The notes under the pieces: generated by a model
Database searches by the model: none
The model's input: only the letters and a program-made list of their open reading frames with translations
Told to the model about the DNA's origin: nothing
From: Endomicrobiia bacterium
GTDB lineage: Bacteria > Elusimicrobiota > Endomicrobiia > Endomicrobiales > Endomicrobiaceae
Reading direction: 5' to 3'
Length of the DNA stretch: 20,333 bases
Assembly: GCA_025998295.1 (NCBI GenBank)
Contig: BNVT01000012.1
Span: 1 to 20,333, forward strand
Shown: positions 6,989 through 14,157 of the stretch, piece after piece
Numbering within the stretch: the first letter of the stretch is position 1
How the letters are laid out: each line of letters starts with the position of its first letter
Translations under genes and position numbers: made by a program

Positions 6989-8326
6989 TCACAAACAATT
7001 GTTGTCATTACTCATAAACAAAATAAACCATAATACGCAAAATCCCGCTAAAGCAGGTATTACAAATTTCATTACGATTGTATTTGTATCGGTAAATGGT
7101 CTTACAATTATATAAAAGTAAATGACTCCGAGAAGACAAAATACCATCATAAAAACTGGCAAATATTTTTTTATATACCTAAAAAAACGACTTTTAAAGA
7201 TTAAAAACACTGCTATAATCCAGATCGCAAATGATATTAGATATTTTAAAGTTACATTGCTTATATAATAATAAAAAGCATAGAAAGGTTCAAAAATAAA
7301 CCTTATAGCGGATCCAGATTGTTCCCTTCTGTATAAAAGCACTTTTGTTTTGGGCTTTTTCAAAAGCTGTATCTCTATATTTTCCAAAGTGTTGCCTTCA
7401 AAAATAGTCCAAACGTCCGACATATATCCCCAGCCATGCCAATCCGTAACACCAAACATTGTCAAATTATTTTCCTTTGCAAAACTTATCATGGATTTTT
7501 GTTCATTTTTGTCAAAATACCTATACCCGCAATTGTATATTTCAAAACCGTCTATACCAATATCCTTGAGTTTCGCAAAAGTATGCTCGTGCCACTTCCA
7601 CCAATGAGGCATCACAACAAACATATTATTTTCATGCGCCTTTTTTATAAGATCTTCAAGAGACATATTTTCATAATCATAACCATTAAATTCCTTTTGA
7701 GAAAGAAGAACAATGGAAACTCCATCTTTCGTTCGCATCTGCATCCCAGGATAAACTATTTTATATCTTGTATCAGCTGGAAATGTCGAAAACCCATTGG
7801 AATGATTATGTTCAGTATTGAAAAAAGCATCAAAACCCTGCCATAAATGAGCTTTCAAACTTATATTTTCAGAAGCGACATTATCATGAGATCTGAGCGT
7901 GTGCGAATGGATATCAACTGCAATATATCCTTTAGGTTTTTCAAGTTTGGGGCCAGGAATTGGAATTAAAGCTACAAAAGAAAACACCATAAAAAGAATC
8001 ATAACGGAGTAAGCCATATTTAATAACATCCGTTTTACGCTTTTCTTATGAATTAAGCAGTAAATAAAAACAATTCCCATGACCCATAAAATCCATGAAA
8101 TTACAACAGGTTTGTAAAAATCTCTATTTAAAGCAAGAATATAAAATGCAAAAGAATAAAAAGGCTCTATAAAGATTCTTATTCCAGGCCATATTATTGA
8201 AAAGTCTGCAGGTTGAAGTCCGGTGATTAAATCATAAAGATATATTGGAGAATAGAAAATAATATTTGACCCTATCACTAAACATAAACAAATTACCAAT
8301 AAACCAAACGTATTTAAATATTTCAC
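6989..8326 (-). CDS. Membrane-embedded PHP-domain metal-dependent phosphoesterase
   Basis: GTG start with AAGGAG five bases upstream; a tandem GTG three bases earlier is the alternative. Counting from that earlier GTG, residues 1-125 contain about four transmembrane segments, 135-325 a soluble PHP domain, and 340-440 about four more segments. Metal-binding motifs visible: DIHSHT (H141, H143), NTEHNH (H174), PHWW (H242) and TDWHGWG (D296, H298), the usual PHP order. PHP proteins hydrolyse phosphoester bonds with two or three metal ions; the substrate cannot be told, and the membrane location suggests a lipid-linked or periplasmic target. The phrase IRIFIEPFYSFAFY before the domain is echoed by IRFIFEPFYAFYYY after it, an internal duplication flanking the catalytic part. 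Likely operon with the downstream cyclic-nucleotide-binding-like gene. Confidence 0.85.
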   Translation of the reverse strand: MKYLNTFGLLVICLCLVIGSNIIFYSPIYLYDLITGLQPADFSIIWPGIRIFIEPFYSFAFYILALNRDFYKPVVISWILWVMGIVFIYCLIHKKSVKRMLLNMAYSVMILFMVFSFVALIPIPGPKLEKPKGYIAVDIHSHTLRSHDNVASENISLKAHLWQGFDAFFNTEHNHSNGFSTFPADTRYKIVYPGMQMRTKDGVSIVLLSQKEFNGYDYENMSLEDLIKKAHENNMFVVMPHWWKWHEHTFAKLKDIGIDGFEIYNCGYRYFDKNEQKSMISFAKENNLTMFGVTDWHGWGYMSDVWTIFEGNTLENIEIQLLKKPKTKVLLYRREQSGSAIRFIFEPFYAFYYYISNVTLKYLISFAIWIIAVFLIFKSRFFRYIKKYLPVFMMVFCLLGVIYFYIIVRPFTDTNTIVMKFVIPALAGFCVLWFILFMSNDNNCL

Positions 8327-8329
8327 CAC

Positions 8330-8655
8330 TACTCCTTATAAAAATTGCCTACAAACATTAGACTTCTGATCCGCGCAAGTACAGGTAAGAGAAAATTTTC
8401 GTTACACCTACTTTTTTTGACTTACCCATCAACTGCACTGCAAGTAAAACAACTTAAGTATTGATATAAAAGAAAATAGAAAGATAGCGCCTTCAGTATA
8501 AGTATATAAGATTTTCATGAAAGATTTGTAAAAGTATTAAGATTAAGGTATATGTAGTGCCATTGTTTAAGTTGTTTACTATAGCCAGATCGCTTGAAGT
8601 TGCACCATCTCTCAAGCTTAATGAGTGAGTTTTACGGTTTCTTTGCGGTGCAACT
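8330..8655. other. Intergenic stretch upstream of the PHP gene
   Basis: AT-rich, no convincing gene on either strand. GTAAAACAACTTAA (8444-8457) is matched in inverted orientation, with one base missing, by 8567-8579, directly next to the left arm of the long inverted repeat starting at 8580. Promoter elements for the PHP gene presumably lie here, but none stands out. Confidence 0.5.
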
Positions 8656-8673
8656 TCAAGCGATTTGGCTATA
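8580..8673. repeat. Long inverted repeat (27-base arms, 40-base loop)
   Basis: Left arm 8580-8606 and right arm 8647-8673 are inverted copies with a single mismatch (AGATCGC versus the GCGATTT complement), around a 40-base loop. The stem could form in DNA or RNA. It lies downstream of tolB and contains the stop codon of the doubtful one-TM frame. It has no U-tract, so it is not a standard intrinsic terminator; an inverted duplication, small mobile-repeat remnant or RNA-processing site are alternatives. Confidence 0.85.
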
Positions 8674-8937
8674 TAAGATCAACATGAAAACCACCAGAAT
8701 CACCAACACCACAATTTTTATTCTCAAGGCTGTCCGTTTATCCAACCAATTTTCGTCTGTTTTATTTGGCAAGTATTTCAAAATATTGTCTCTTGCAAAA
8801 TAGCCAAAATCAACTCGAAAATTTAAAGTAGCAAAGTTTACTAGTACAGAAGCTGATTGACTATAAAACTGGCGACCATGATGGAGTATAAGATATTCCT
8901 GGAATTTCCACAAGTTTTCTTGTCCCTGATCCGTCAA
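8656..8937 (-). CDS. Doubtful small ORF with one C-terminal transmembrane helix
   Basis: The minus strand is open from an ATG at 8937, inside the 3' end of tolB (77-base overlap), to a TGA at 8656-8658 within the right arm of the inverted repeat. The C-terminal half, NILKYLPNKTDENWLDKR followed by about 18 hydrophobic residues (IKIVVLVILVVFMLILY), looks like a tail-anchored or single-pass protein. The N-terminal half is less protein-like and overlaps another frame, so a true start may lie further in (for example a TTG at 8781, giving about 41 residues). No ribosome-binding site is convincing. It could be a real small Tol-linked protein, a fragment of a lost gene, or chance. Confidence 0.3.
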   Translation of the reverse strand: MTDQGQENLWKFQEYLILHHGRQFYSQSASVLVNFATLNFRVDFGYFARDNILKYLPNKTDENWLDKRTALRIKIVVLVILVVFMLILYSQIA

Positions 8938-10177
8938 TAGCCATTATATAAATTTCACCTTTACCTGATCTGTTTGAATAAAATACAACAAACCTGCCGT
9001 CTGGAGACCATGTAGGATTTTCATTATTTCCTTGATTATTTGTAAGCTTTGTTATTCTAGCCGTAGATAAATCATAAACATACAAATCATAGTTTCCCCT
9101 TGCCTGACGCATAGTGAAAACAATTTTATCACCACGTGGAGACCAAGCGGGGGAGTCGCAAAAACCACTTGTTGTAAGTCTCCTTACATTTCCACCGTCA
9201 ATATTCATTATATATAGCTGTGGATACCCATATCTGTCCGAAATAAACACTATCTCCTGTCCGTTTGGAGCAAACGACGGACTTGTATCAATACATGGAC
9301 CAACCGTTATTTGCCGAAGTATTTCACCTGAGGTATTTATCAAGTATAAATTAGGTTGTTTCTCCCTTGATAAAGTAAGAAGTATTTTTTTACCATCAGG
9401 AGCAAATGTCCCTGTCACATTCAGTCCTTGATATTTTGAAATAACACTTCTCTTGTTCTTTGTAAGATTTAAAACAAACAAATCAGGATTATTGCGCAAA
9501 TAACCTGTGTAAATTATTTGATCTCCATTCGTAGACCATTTTGGAAGAATATTTATTTTATTATCTTTTGTCAGTCGGCGGAGATTATATCCGTCATAAT
9601 CAGTAATATACAATTCTTTAAATCTTGTATTGTCATTTACAAAAACTATCTTTGAACGAGCTATGCCGATCTCTCCAGTAAATCTTCTGATAATTTCATC
9701 GCTTGCCTCATGAGCTAGATACCTGTGGTTTAAAGATTTATTTTTGTATTTATGATTCCATATAGTCTCACCTGTAACAACATCAATCATTTTTACTTCA
9801 AGAATAAGATTATCACCGTTATTTGCAACGTTACCCGTAATAAGCGCTGAAACGCCTTTCTTTTTCCAAGAAAGCAATCTTTCCTTAAAAGCAAGTTCGG
9901 AATTTTTAGACACCGACACTGTCTGTATTCCGGAATCTTCAGACGTTGTCTGTATTATATTGAAATATCTTGAAAGAATGAGATCATTTTCTATTATTCC
10001 TCTTAAAATACCTGCAAACTTTAAAGTATTTTCATTTTTATTGGCCGGTACAAAATGTTCCAACGCAATATCGGATCTATTTCCTGTAGCCGAAATAGAC
10101 AAATAAACATTACTCTTAGCATAACATGGCAAAATAAAAAATACGACAATCAAAAGAAAAAGAAATATTTTTTTCAT
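8861..10177 (-). CDS. tolB: TolB, periplasmic beta-propeller of the Tol-Pal system
   Basis: 438 residues. A signal peptide (MKKIFLFLLIVVFFILPCYA) ends near residue 20; residues 25-165 resemble the TolB N-terminal domain (FAGILRGIIENDLILSRYF, VTGETIWNHKYK, HEASDEIIRRFTG), followed by a propeller of TolB-type repeats with the typical W/FxPxG and YVxDxxG phrases (KWSTNGDQIIYTGY, TFAPDGKKILLTLS, SFAPNGQEIVFISDR, AWSPRGDKIVFTMR, TWSPDGRFVVFYSNR). TolB binds Pal in the periplasm and couples the outer membrane to the inner-membrane Tol motor. AGGA lies 8 bases before the ATG, which follows the tolA-like stop by three bases; it is the last firm gene of the cluster. Confidence 0.95.
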   Translation of the reverse strand: MKKIFLFLLIVVFFILPCYAKSNVYLSISATGNRSDIALEHFVPANKNENTLKFAGILRGIIENDLILSRYFNIIQTTSEDSGIQTVSVSKNSELAFKERLLSWKKKGVSALITGNVANNGDNLILEVKMIDVVTGETIWNHKYKNKSLNHRYLAHEASDEIIRRFTGEIGIARSKIVFVNDNTRFKELYITDYDGYNLRRLTKDNKINILPKWSTNGDQIIYTGYLRNNPDLFVLNLTKNKRSVISKYQGLNVTGTFAPDGKKILLTLSREKQPNLYLINTSGEILRQITVGPCIDTSPSFAPNGQEIVFISDRYGYPQLYIMNIDGGNVRRLTTSGFCDSPAWSPRGDKIVFTMRQARGNYDLYVYDLSTARITKLTNNQGNNENPTWSPDGRFVVFYSNRSGKGEIYIMAIDGSGTRKLVEIPGISYTPSWSPVL

Positions 10178-10180
10178 TAT

Positions 10181-10981
10181 TTAATTCCTAGACCATTTAA
10201 ATTCAAAAAAAACTCCTAATGATTCTTCATTATAATCCTCAGGTAATTCAGGAAAAGAAGCCACTCTGCGTATTGTATCTAAAGCATTTTTATCAAATTC
10301 ACTATTACCTGACGATTCCTTTATTGAAATATTATGTACCGTCTCGTCTCTGTTAATTCTAAAATAAACAACAGATCTAAGATTACCGCCATAATCTTCG
10401 GCCCATCTCCAATTACTACGAATTTTTCTTATTATTTGATCAGTATAATAAGAATATTTAAAATTCTGAGTATCGAAAGAGGGATTTCCATATAGCGAAC
10501 CTGTACCTGTGGATGATAATAACGGACCTGTAGACCGAAAAGTTTCAATATTGCTACTGTTACCACTTAAAGAACTTCCTTTTCCGGTTCCGGTTTGACT
10601 CCTAGCAATTTGTTTTACAGATTGCGTAGTTGCTTTTTTTGTTTGGATTTTTGATTTTTCTTTTGTTGATTTTTTTTGATTATCTTTTTTTATGACAATA
10701 TCTTCTTTTGTTTGGGAAGCAGTTGTTTCCACATCATAATCTACAGAAGCCTCCGACGCTGGCTGATCCGACGTTTGCCTTGATGTCTTCTGATTATAGT
10801 CTGACGAAGGCTCCGAGATTGACTGATCCGACGTTTGCCGCGATAAAGAATAAAAAGTAACCTCTATGGGAGAAGTCAAATAAACATGACTTTTCTTATT
10901 ATACGAGACAAAATAAAAGATCGAAATATGCAAGAGTATCGAAAATACTAAGTACGGTAAAAAGTCATCTTGTCTGAACAT
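10181..10981 (-). CDS. TonB/TolA-like envelope-spanning protein
   Basis: 266 residues. An N-terminal transmembrane anchor (YLVFSILLHISIFYFVSY) is followed by a low-complexity Ser/Thr/Lys/Gln linker to about residue 165, then a TonB/TolA C-terminal domain: YYTDQIIRKIRSNWRW, VVYFRINRDETVHNISIKES, SGNSEFDKNALDTIRR and FPELPEDY. Position between a CpoB-like gene and tolB argues for the TolA role of transmitting energy from the inner membrane to Pal/TolB rather than a TonB role in uptake, though the C-terminal domain itself looks like TonB. The linker contains two 20-residue tandem units (SRQTSDQ...). Its ATG overlaps the cpoB-like stop by 17 bases, implying translational coupling. Lys-rich segment KKDNQKKSTKEKSKIQTKK lies mid-linker. 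Confidence 0.88.
   Translation of the reverse strand: MFRQDDFLPYLVFSILLHISIFYFVSYNKKSHVYLTSPIEVTFYSLSRQTSDQSISEPSSDYNQKTSRQTSDQPASEASVDYDVETTASQTKEDIVIKKDNQKKSTKEKSKIQTKKATTQSVKQIARSQTGTGKGSSLSGNSSNIETFRSTGPLLSSTGTGSLYGNPSFDTQNFKYSYYTDQIIRKIRSNWRWAEDYGGNLRSVVYFRINRDETVHNISIKESSGNSEFDKNALDTIRRVASFPELPEDYNEESLGVFFEFKWSRN
10763..10839. repeat. Tandem 60-base repeat in the TolA-like linker
   Basis: CTGATCCGACGTTTGCC appears at 10763-10779 and 10823-10839, exactly 60 bases apart, within two copies of a 20-codon unit (SRQTSDQSISEPSSDYNQKT and SRQTSDQPASEASVDYDVET). Linker length may therefore vary between strains. Confidence 0.85.
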
Positions 10982-11657
10982 TTCTATTTGTTCTAATCTT
11001 TTCTTTTGCCCTTGAAGCTTCCGGACTTTGAGGAAAATCTTTCAATATTGATGACAAAACACTTGACGATTCATCGCTTTCGCCAAGCATCTCATAACAC
11101 ATAGCCATTTTAAATCTTGCCGATGACACCAAGCCCGATCTTCTATAATGTTCTTCTACCTTATTATACTCTTCAAGCGCTTTATCAAACATACCGCTCG
11201 AATAATAACATTCTCCCATATAAAACTGCGCTTGTGGAGCAAGTTCTGTATTTGGATATTTATCTACGAAAGATTGAAATCCTGAACACGCAATATCATA
11301 TTTTCCCATTGAATAATCCCCATAAGCACTCTGATAAACGAATGAAGGCAAAACAGATTTCGTACAACCATCCTTAACATCTTTTGCCTTCATCTCATTC
11401 AAATTTGGAGCCTGATTTAATACGGAAACCTTATCCTGCAAATCTTGAACTGAAGCGTTAAGAGCACCAAGATTCGTTAATGAAGAGTCCACTTTTGCAT
11501 ATAAATCAGCATGATTTTGTTGAAGTTCCCTGTATTGTATTTGTAGTTGAGACACCTCGCCTTTCAAACTTGTAACTACATGCGCAGGCACGCATCCCAC
11601 TAAACCTGATGATGCCATAACAACAAAACACAATAATACAAAACTATCTTTTCTCAT
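10965..11657 (-). CDS. CpoB/YbgF-like lipoprotein with coiled coil and TPR repeats
   Basis: 230 residues. A lipoprotein signal ends in GLVGC (Cys22), followed by a coiled coil (about 30-85; LKGEVSQLQIQYRELQQ, VQDLQDKVSVLN) and then TPR-type repeats: YQSAYGDYSMGKYDIACSGF, AQFYMGECYYSSGMFDKALEEYNKV and ARFKMAMCYEMLGESDESS. The same architecture and gene position define CpoB (YbgF), which coordinates peptidoglycan synthesis with outer-membrane constriction at division. In proteobacteria CpoB is normally soluble periplasmic, so a lipid anchor is a difference. The ATG follows the pal stop by six bases with no clear ribosome-binding site, suggesting translation carried over from pal. Confidence 0.88.
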   Translation of the reverse strand: MRKDSFVLLCFVVMASSGLVGCVPAHVVTSLKGEVSQLQIQYRELQQNHADLYAKVDSSLTNLGALNASVQDLQDKVSVLNQAPNLNEMKAKDVKDGCTKSVLPSFVYQSAYGDYSMGKYDIACSGFQSFVDKYPNTELAPQAQFYMGECYYSSGMFDKALEEYNKVEEHYRRSGLVSSARFKMAMCYEMLGESDESSSVLSSILKDFPQSPEASRAKEKIRTNRNVQTR

Positions 11658-11663
11658 TTACTT

Positions 11664-12146
11664 TTAGTTCGTTGATTTTTTCGTTTCAGCTCTTCTGTTT
11701 CTTGACCATGCAGACTCATTATTATCCGTATCTGCAGGTTTTTCGCGACCATAAGAAATCGTTTTGATTCTATCACCTGCGACTCCAAGCTGAACATAAT
11801 ATTCTTTAACTTTCGTGGCTCTGCGCTGACCTAAAGATAAATTATACTCCGCTGTTCCTCTGTTATCGGTATGACCTTCAATAATAACCGTTAATTCGGA
11901 ATTATCTTTCAAACGCTTGGCATTTTCTTTCAATGTTTCCAACGCATCACTTGTTAAATCACTTTTATCAAAATCAAAATACACTGTCTTGAGATTCGTA
12001 CTAACATCAGAATCTCCCTTTGCAGAAGGCTCACTAGTAGGAGCAATCGCTTCCGCCGCACTATCCGGCGACTCTACATCTTGTGTTTTACAACCTGCTA
12101 CAAAAACAAACACCCCAACGAACATCAGCAATAAGCCTTTTTTCAT
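11664..12146 (-). CDS. pal: Peptidoglycan-associated lipoprotein Pal (OmpA-like domain)
   Basis: 160 residues. Signal MKKGLLLMFVGVFVFVAGC gives a lipidated Cys19, then a flexible acidic/Ser linker to about residue 50 and an OmpA-type peptidoglycan-binding domain: TVYFDFDKSDLT, IIEGHTDNRGTAEYNLSLGQ, RRATKVKEYYVQLGV, RIKTISYGREKP and SRNRRAE. The NxxLGxxRA-type core and terminal RNRR follow the family. Pal anchors the outer membrane to peptidoglycan and is moved by the Tol motor. It heads the cluster in the order pal, cpoB-like, tolA-like, tolB. Translation probably uses a run of ten G as its Shine-Dalgarno, six bases before the ATG. tolQ and tolR are not adjacent. Confidence 0.95.
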   Translation of the reverse strand: MKKGLLLMFVGVFVFVAGCKTQDVESPDSAAEAIAPTSEPSAKGDSDVSTNLKTVYFDFDKSDLTSDALETLKENAKRLKDNSELTVIIEGHTDNRGTAEYNLSLGQRRATKVKEYYVQLGVAGDRIKTISYGREKPADTDNNESAWSRNRRAETKKSTN

Positions 12147-12152
12147 TTCAAT

Positions 12153-12162
12153 CCCCCCCCCC
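12153..12162 (-). promoter_or_regulatory. G10 tract serving as the pal ribosome-binding site
   Basis: Ten consecutive C on the plus strand (G on the coding strand) end six bases before the pal ATG, exactly where a Shine-Dalgarno sequence belongs, and no other purine-rich site is present. Tracts of this length are prone to slippage, which would change the spacing or strength of the site. Confidence 0.6.
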
Positions 12163-12170
12163 TGTGATAG

Positions 12171-12480
12171 TCAACATTCATTTTTAATGATTATTTCATG
12201 ACAAACGTACGAAATCTTTTTTGTTTTTTACTGTTGTCCATGGTATTAAGTTGTTCATTAAAGAAGAAGTATAATATAATTCAAATACACGCCGCAAGCA
12301 ACACTTACAACATTACCTTGACAAAGCTACAAGAACGCTTAGATTTACCTTCTTCAAAAACCTCCTTCACCATTTTTTCGAGCAAAGCAACCTCAAGTAG
12401 CTAAGAAACGGCAGAACCAAAGACCCTATCCCTCCATAGGCGCCAAGATAATTTAGATATTCCTTTTGTCTGTTGCTTTG
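12171..12480. other. Gene-poor stretch upstream of pal
   Basis: Presumably contains the pal promoter, but I cannot fix it. A plus-strand frame (12198-12404) begins with a lipoprotein-like signal (MTNVRNLFCFLLLSMVLSC) but has no ribosome-binding site. On the minus strand broken frames show hydrophobic segments such as NYLGAYGGIGSLVLPFLSYL (12370-12480), which might be the relic of a membrane protein. None is good enough to call a gene. Confidence 0.4.
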
Positions 12481-12482
12481 AA

Positions 12483-12806
12483 TCAATTTTCCACAGCTAC
12501 AACATCATCTGTGAGCATGCTATCAAAATTAGTTTTTTTAGTCAAACCGCTGTAGAATCTCGCAGATAAAACGCATGAAAAATTATATAGGTGTCTGTAA
12601 CTCTCCCCAGTTTTTCTATTTTTAGGACTTTTTATTTTGATTTTTTTAAATTTTAAATTCTTTGTCAAAATATAAAAGACCTCTGCTTTTTGTTTTTTGA
12701 TTTTTGTCTTAATAGGGCAAAAATCATCTAGTTTATCTCCATGGTTGGACGTTTTGAACCCATCTGTCGCGTAAGAATGTGCTTCGCTTATATATTTATA
12801 TTGCAT
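12483..12806 (-). CDS. Hypothetical ORF in relic DNA; possibly not a gene
   Basis: A 107-residue lysine-rich frame from an ATG at 12806 to a TGA at 12483. It opens upstream without a stop into YNAKPC before the ATG, so it may be the tail of a longer broken frame. No ribosome-binding site, domain, signal peptide or membrane helix is visible. Its position between pal and a transposase remnant, in generally decayed DNA, argues for relic or chance. Confidence 0.2.
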   Translation of the reverse strand: MQYKYISEAHSYATDGFKTSNHGDKLDDFCPIKTKIKKQKAEVFYILTKNLKFKKIKIKSPKNRKTGESYRHLYNFSCVLSARFYSGLTKKTNFDSMLTDDVVAVEN

Positions 12807-12837
12807 GCAAGGTTTAGCATTATAACCGCTTTTGCTA

Positions 12838-13078
12838 CGGTAAGTCTTTACATTTGATAAATAGCTGCTTCATTGATTGTTTTATATGTCCAAATACATA
12901 CTCTGCTTTTGCAACGATTTTGTCTTATCTTGTTTTCTTCCTTTGTGTTTTTTGCTTATTTGCTTGTTTATGTATCCCTTTTGGCGTATCCGTATAACGT
13001 AAATCCTCATTAATCTTTCTTATTTTTTTCCTCTATCTTTTTTTCTGCACATCCTTTGTCTGCATTACGCCTCTTTAT
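12838..13078 (-). pseudogene. Frameshifted remnant of a DDE transposase C-terminal region
   Basis: On the minus strand, IKRRNADKGCAEKKIEEKNK (from 13078) resembles the ADKGY segment around the second catalytic Asp of IS5-type transposases. After stops and a shift, another frame gives EDLRYTDTPKGIHKQANK and then DKIVAKAEYVFGHIKQSMKQ (ending 12838), which matches the common (V)EHVFGxIKR signature around the catalytic Glu. At least one frameshift and several stops separate them, so it is inactive. Family IS5 is inferred from these signatures only. No terminal inverted repeats or target duplication were found. The frame continues into low-complexity sequence up to about 13260 without further motifs. 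Confidence 0.6.
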
Positions 13079-13278
13079 CTTCTTTGCTAGCATATAGTCT
13101 TAAGTGGCTTTTCAAATATTGTCTAATCTACATACTTGTTTCGTCTTTCTAGTCTGTCCATATTTTGCTTAACTTATTTAATTTATAGCTCTCTTTAAAA
13201 AAATGTTCTTTGCTTTCATTTTTCTTCTGTCGATAAAAGTTATCTTTACCTTTGAAAAAATTATATCTTTTTTGATAA

Positions 13279-13543
13279 ATTTTAGAAGGTCTTGGAGAGA
13301 CCCAAATAAAGAAAGCGGGAAATGAGTTGAGAGATAGAAATCGAAGTTTTTTAAGATAGCAGAAAAGAAAAAAGAAATAGATTTATGGATTGATAGAAAT
13401 TATAAGAAAGAAAGCAAGGATAAAGAGATTGGAGTAGCGAATATACTGCTGACAATTGTAAACGAAGAAACAAAACTTATTGTAAAATTTTTGAAGTAAT
13501 CGGGGGAGCCAAAGCGGTCAAGTCAGGTTTTATAGCTGACTAG
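13279..13543 (+). pseudogene. Broken coding fragment of unknown family (three frames)
   Basis: Three consecutive plus-strand frames join into plausible protein: LEGLGETQIKKAGNELRDRN (to about 13350), then KIAEKKKEIDLWIDRNYKKE through NEETKLIVKFLK (to 13496), then VIGGAKAVKSGFIAD and a TAG at 13541-13543. Both joins can be explained by loss of one base, the first at a T6 run (13347-13352). No start codon or ribosome-binding site is present, so it is the 3' end of a lost gene. It is opposite in strand to nearly everything around it. I do not recognise the family. Confidence 0.4.
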
Positions 13544-13608
13544 ACTGTTAAACAATTTTGTCGTCATTATTTTCTTGTTGTTTTTATAATTGCTTTCTTT
13601 TGAGATTT

Positions 13609-14046
13609 TTATCTGCTTTTTTTTAAGAAAGACATGTAGTTGGGGAATGTCACAATGTTTTTTGTTTTACCAATCCATACATAAGCGCCAAAATCATTTT
13701 GAAATTTAATTTTTGTTTTTGTAAGATTTGCGGGATTTGAACCATTTACGTACCATGCTGAACCAATAATATTTTTATATTTAATTTTTTTCTTAACCGT
13801 TGCTGATGTTCTGTTGTTTGCTATAAGCATATTGCCGTATTTCCTTAGTTGTTGTTTTACTATCTCCTCAGCTTCTTTAGAGTTTGGGATAACACTTATA
13901 AAATTAACGTGCAAAACTGCTGCCATTCCAGGAGATTTTTCTTCAAATTTTACAAAATAATCTTTTCGTTCAAGAAAGTTTCTCAAACAAAAAGCGTTTG
14001 CCGAAAAAATCAAAATAAGAGCTATTAGAGGAAAACATTTTTTCAT
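13609..14046 (-). CDS. Small secreted protein of unknown function
   Basis: The ATG at 14046 is preceded by AAAGGA at 8-base spacing and opens a typical signal peptide, MKKCFPLIALILIFSANAFC, with likely cleavage after ANA; the Cys two residues later is a poor lipobox, so a lipoprotein is less likely. The mature part (about 125 residues) is basic and rich in Lys/Asn, with FVKFEEKSPGMAAVLHVNFI, a Glu/Lys helix (KEAEEIVKQQLRKYGN), then alternating strands (GSAWYVNG, FGAYVWIG) and a basic tail. No family is recognised. The longer frame from 14106 adds 20 residues without a ribosome-binding site. It stands alone between relic regions, and it is intact, which suggests it is maintained. Confidence 0.7.
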   Translation of the reverse strand: MKKCFPLIALILIFSANAFCLRNFLERKDYFVKFEEKSPGMAAVLHVNFISVIPNSKEAEEIVKQQLRKYGNMLIANNRTSATVKKKIKYKNIIGSAWYVNGSNPANLTKTKIKFQNDFGAYVWIGKTKNIVTFPNYMSFLKKSR

Positions 14047-14157
14047 TATAAAGTCCTTTATCGTCATAAGTAAGTTCAGAAAAATTAAAGACCTACGCAT
14101 GCACAAAACAATTTAGACATTTTCCTGATCTGTTATTTGAGTCTAGTCTTTCAATAG

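Noticed and set aside
12198..12404. Plus-strand frame beginning like a lipoprotein signal
   Set aside because: No ribosome-binding site, a short and unstructured remainder, and position divergent to pal in relic DNA; probably chance, although the signal-like start is striking.
12241..12480. Hydrophobic broken minus-strand frames resembling an FtsK-type N-terminal membrane part
   Set aside because: The resemblance is only of hydrophobic pattern and a GAYGG phrase; multiple stops and no unique motif.
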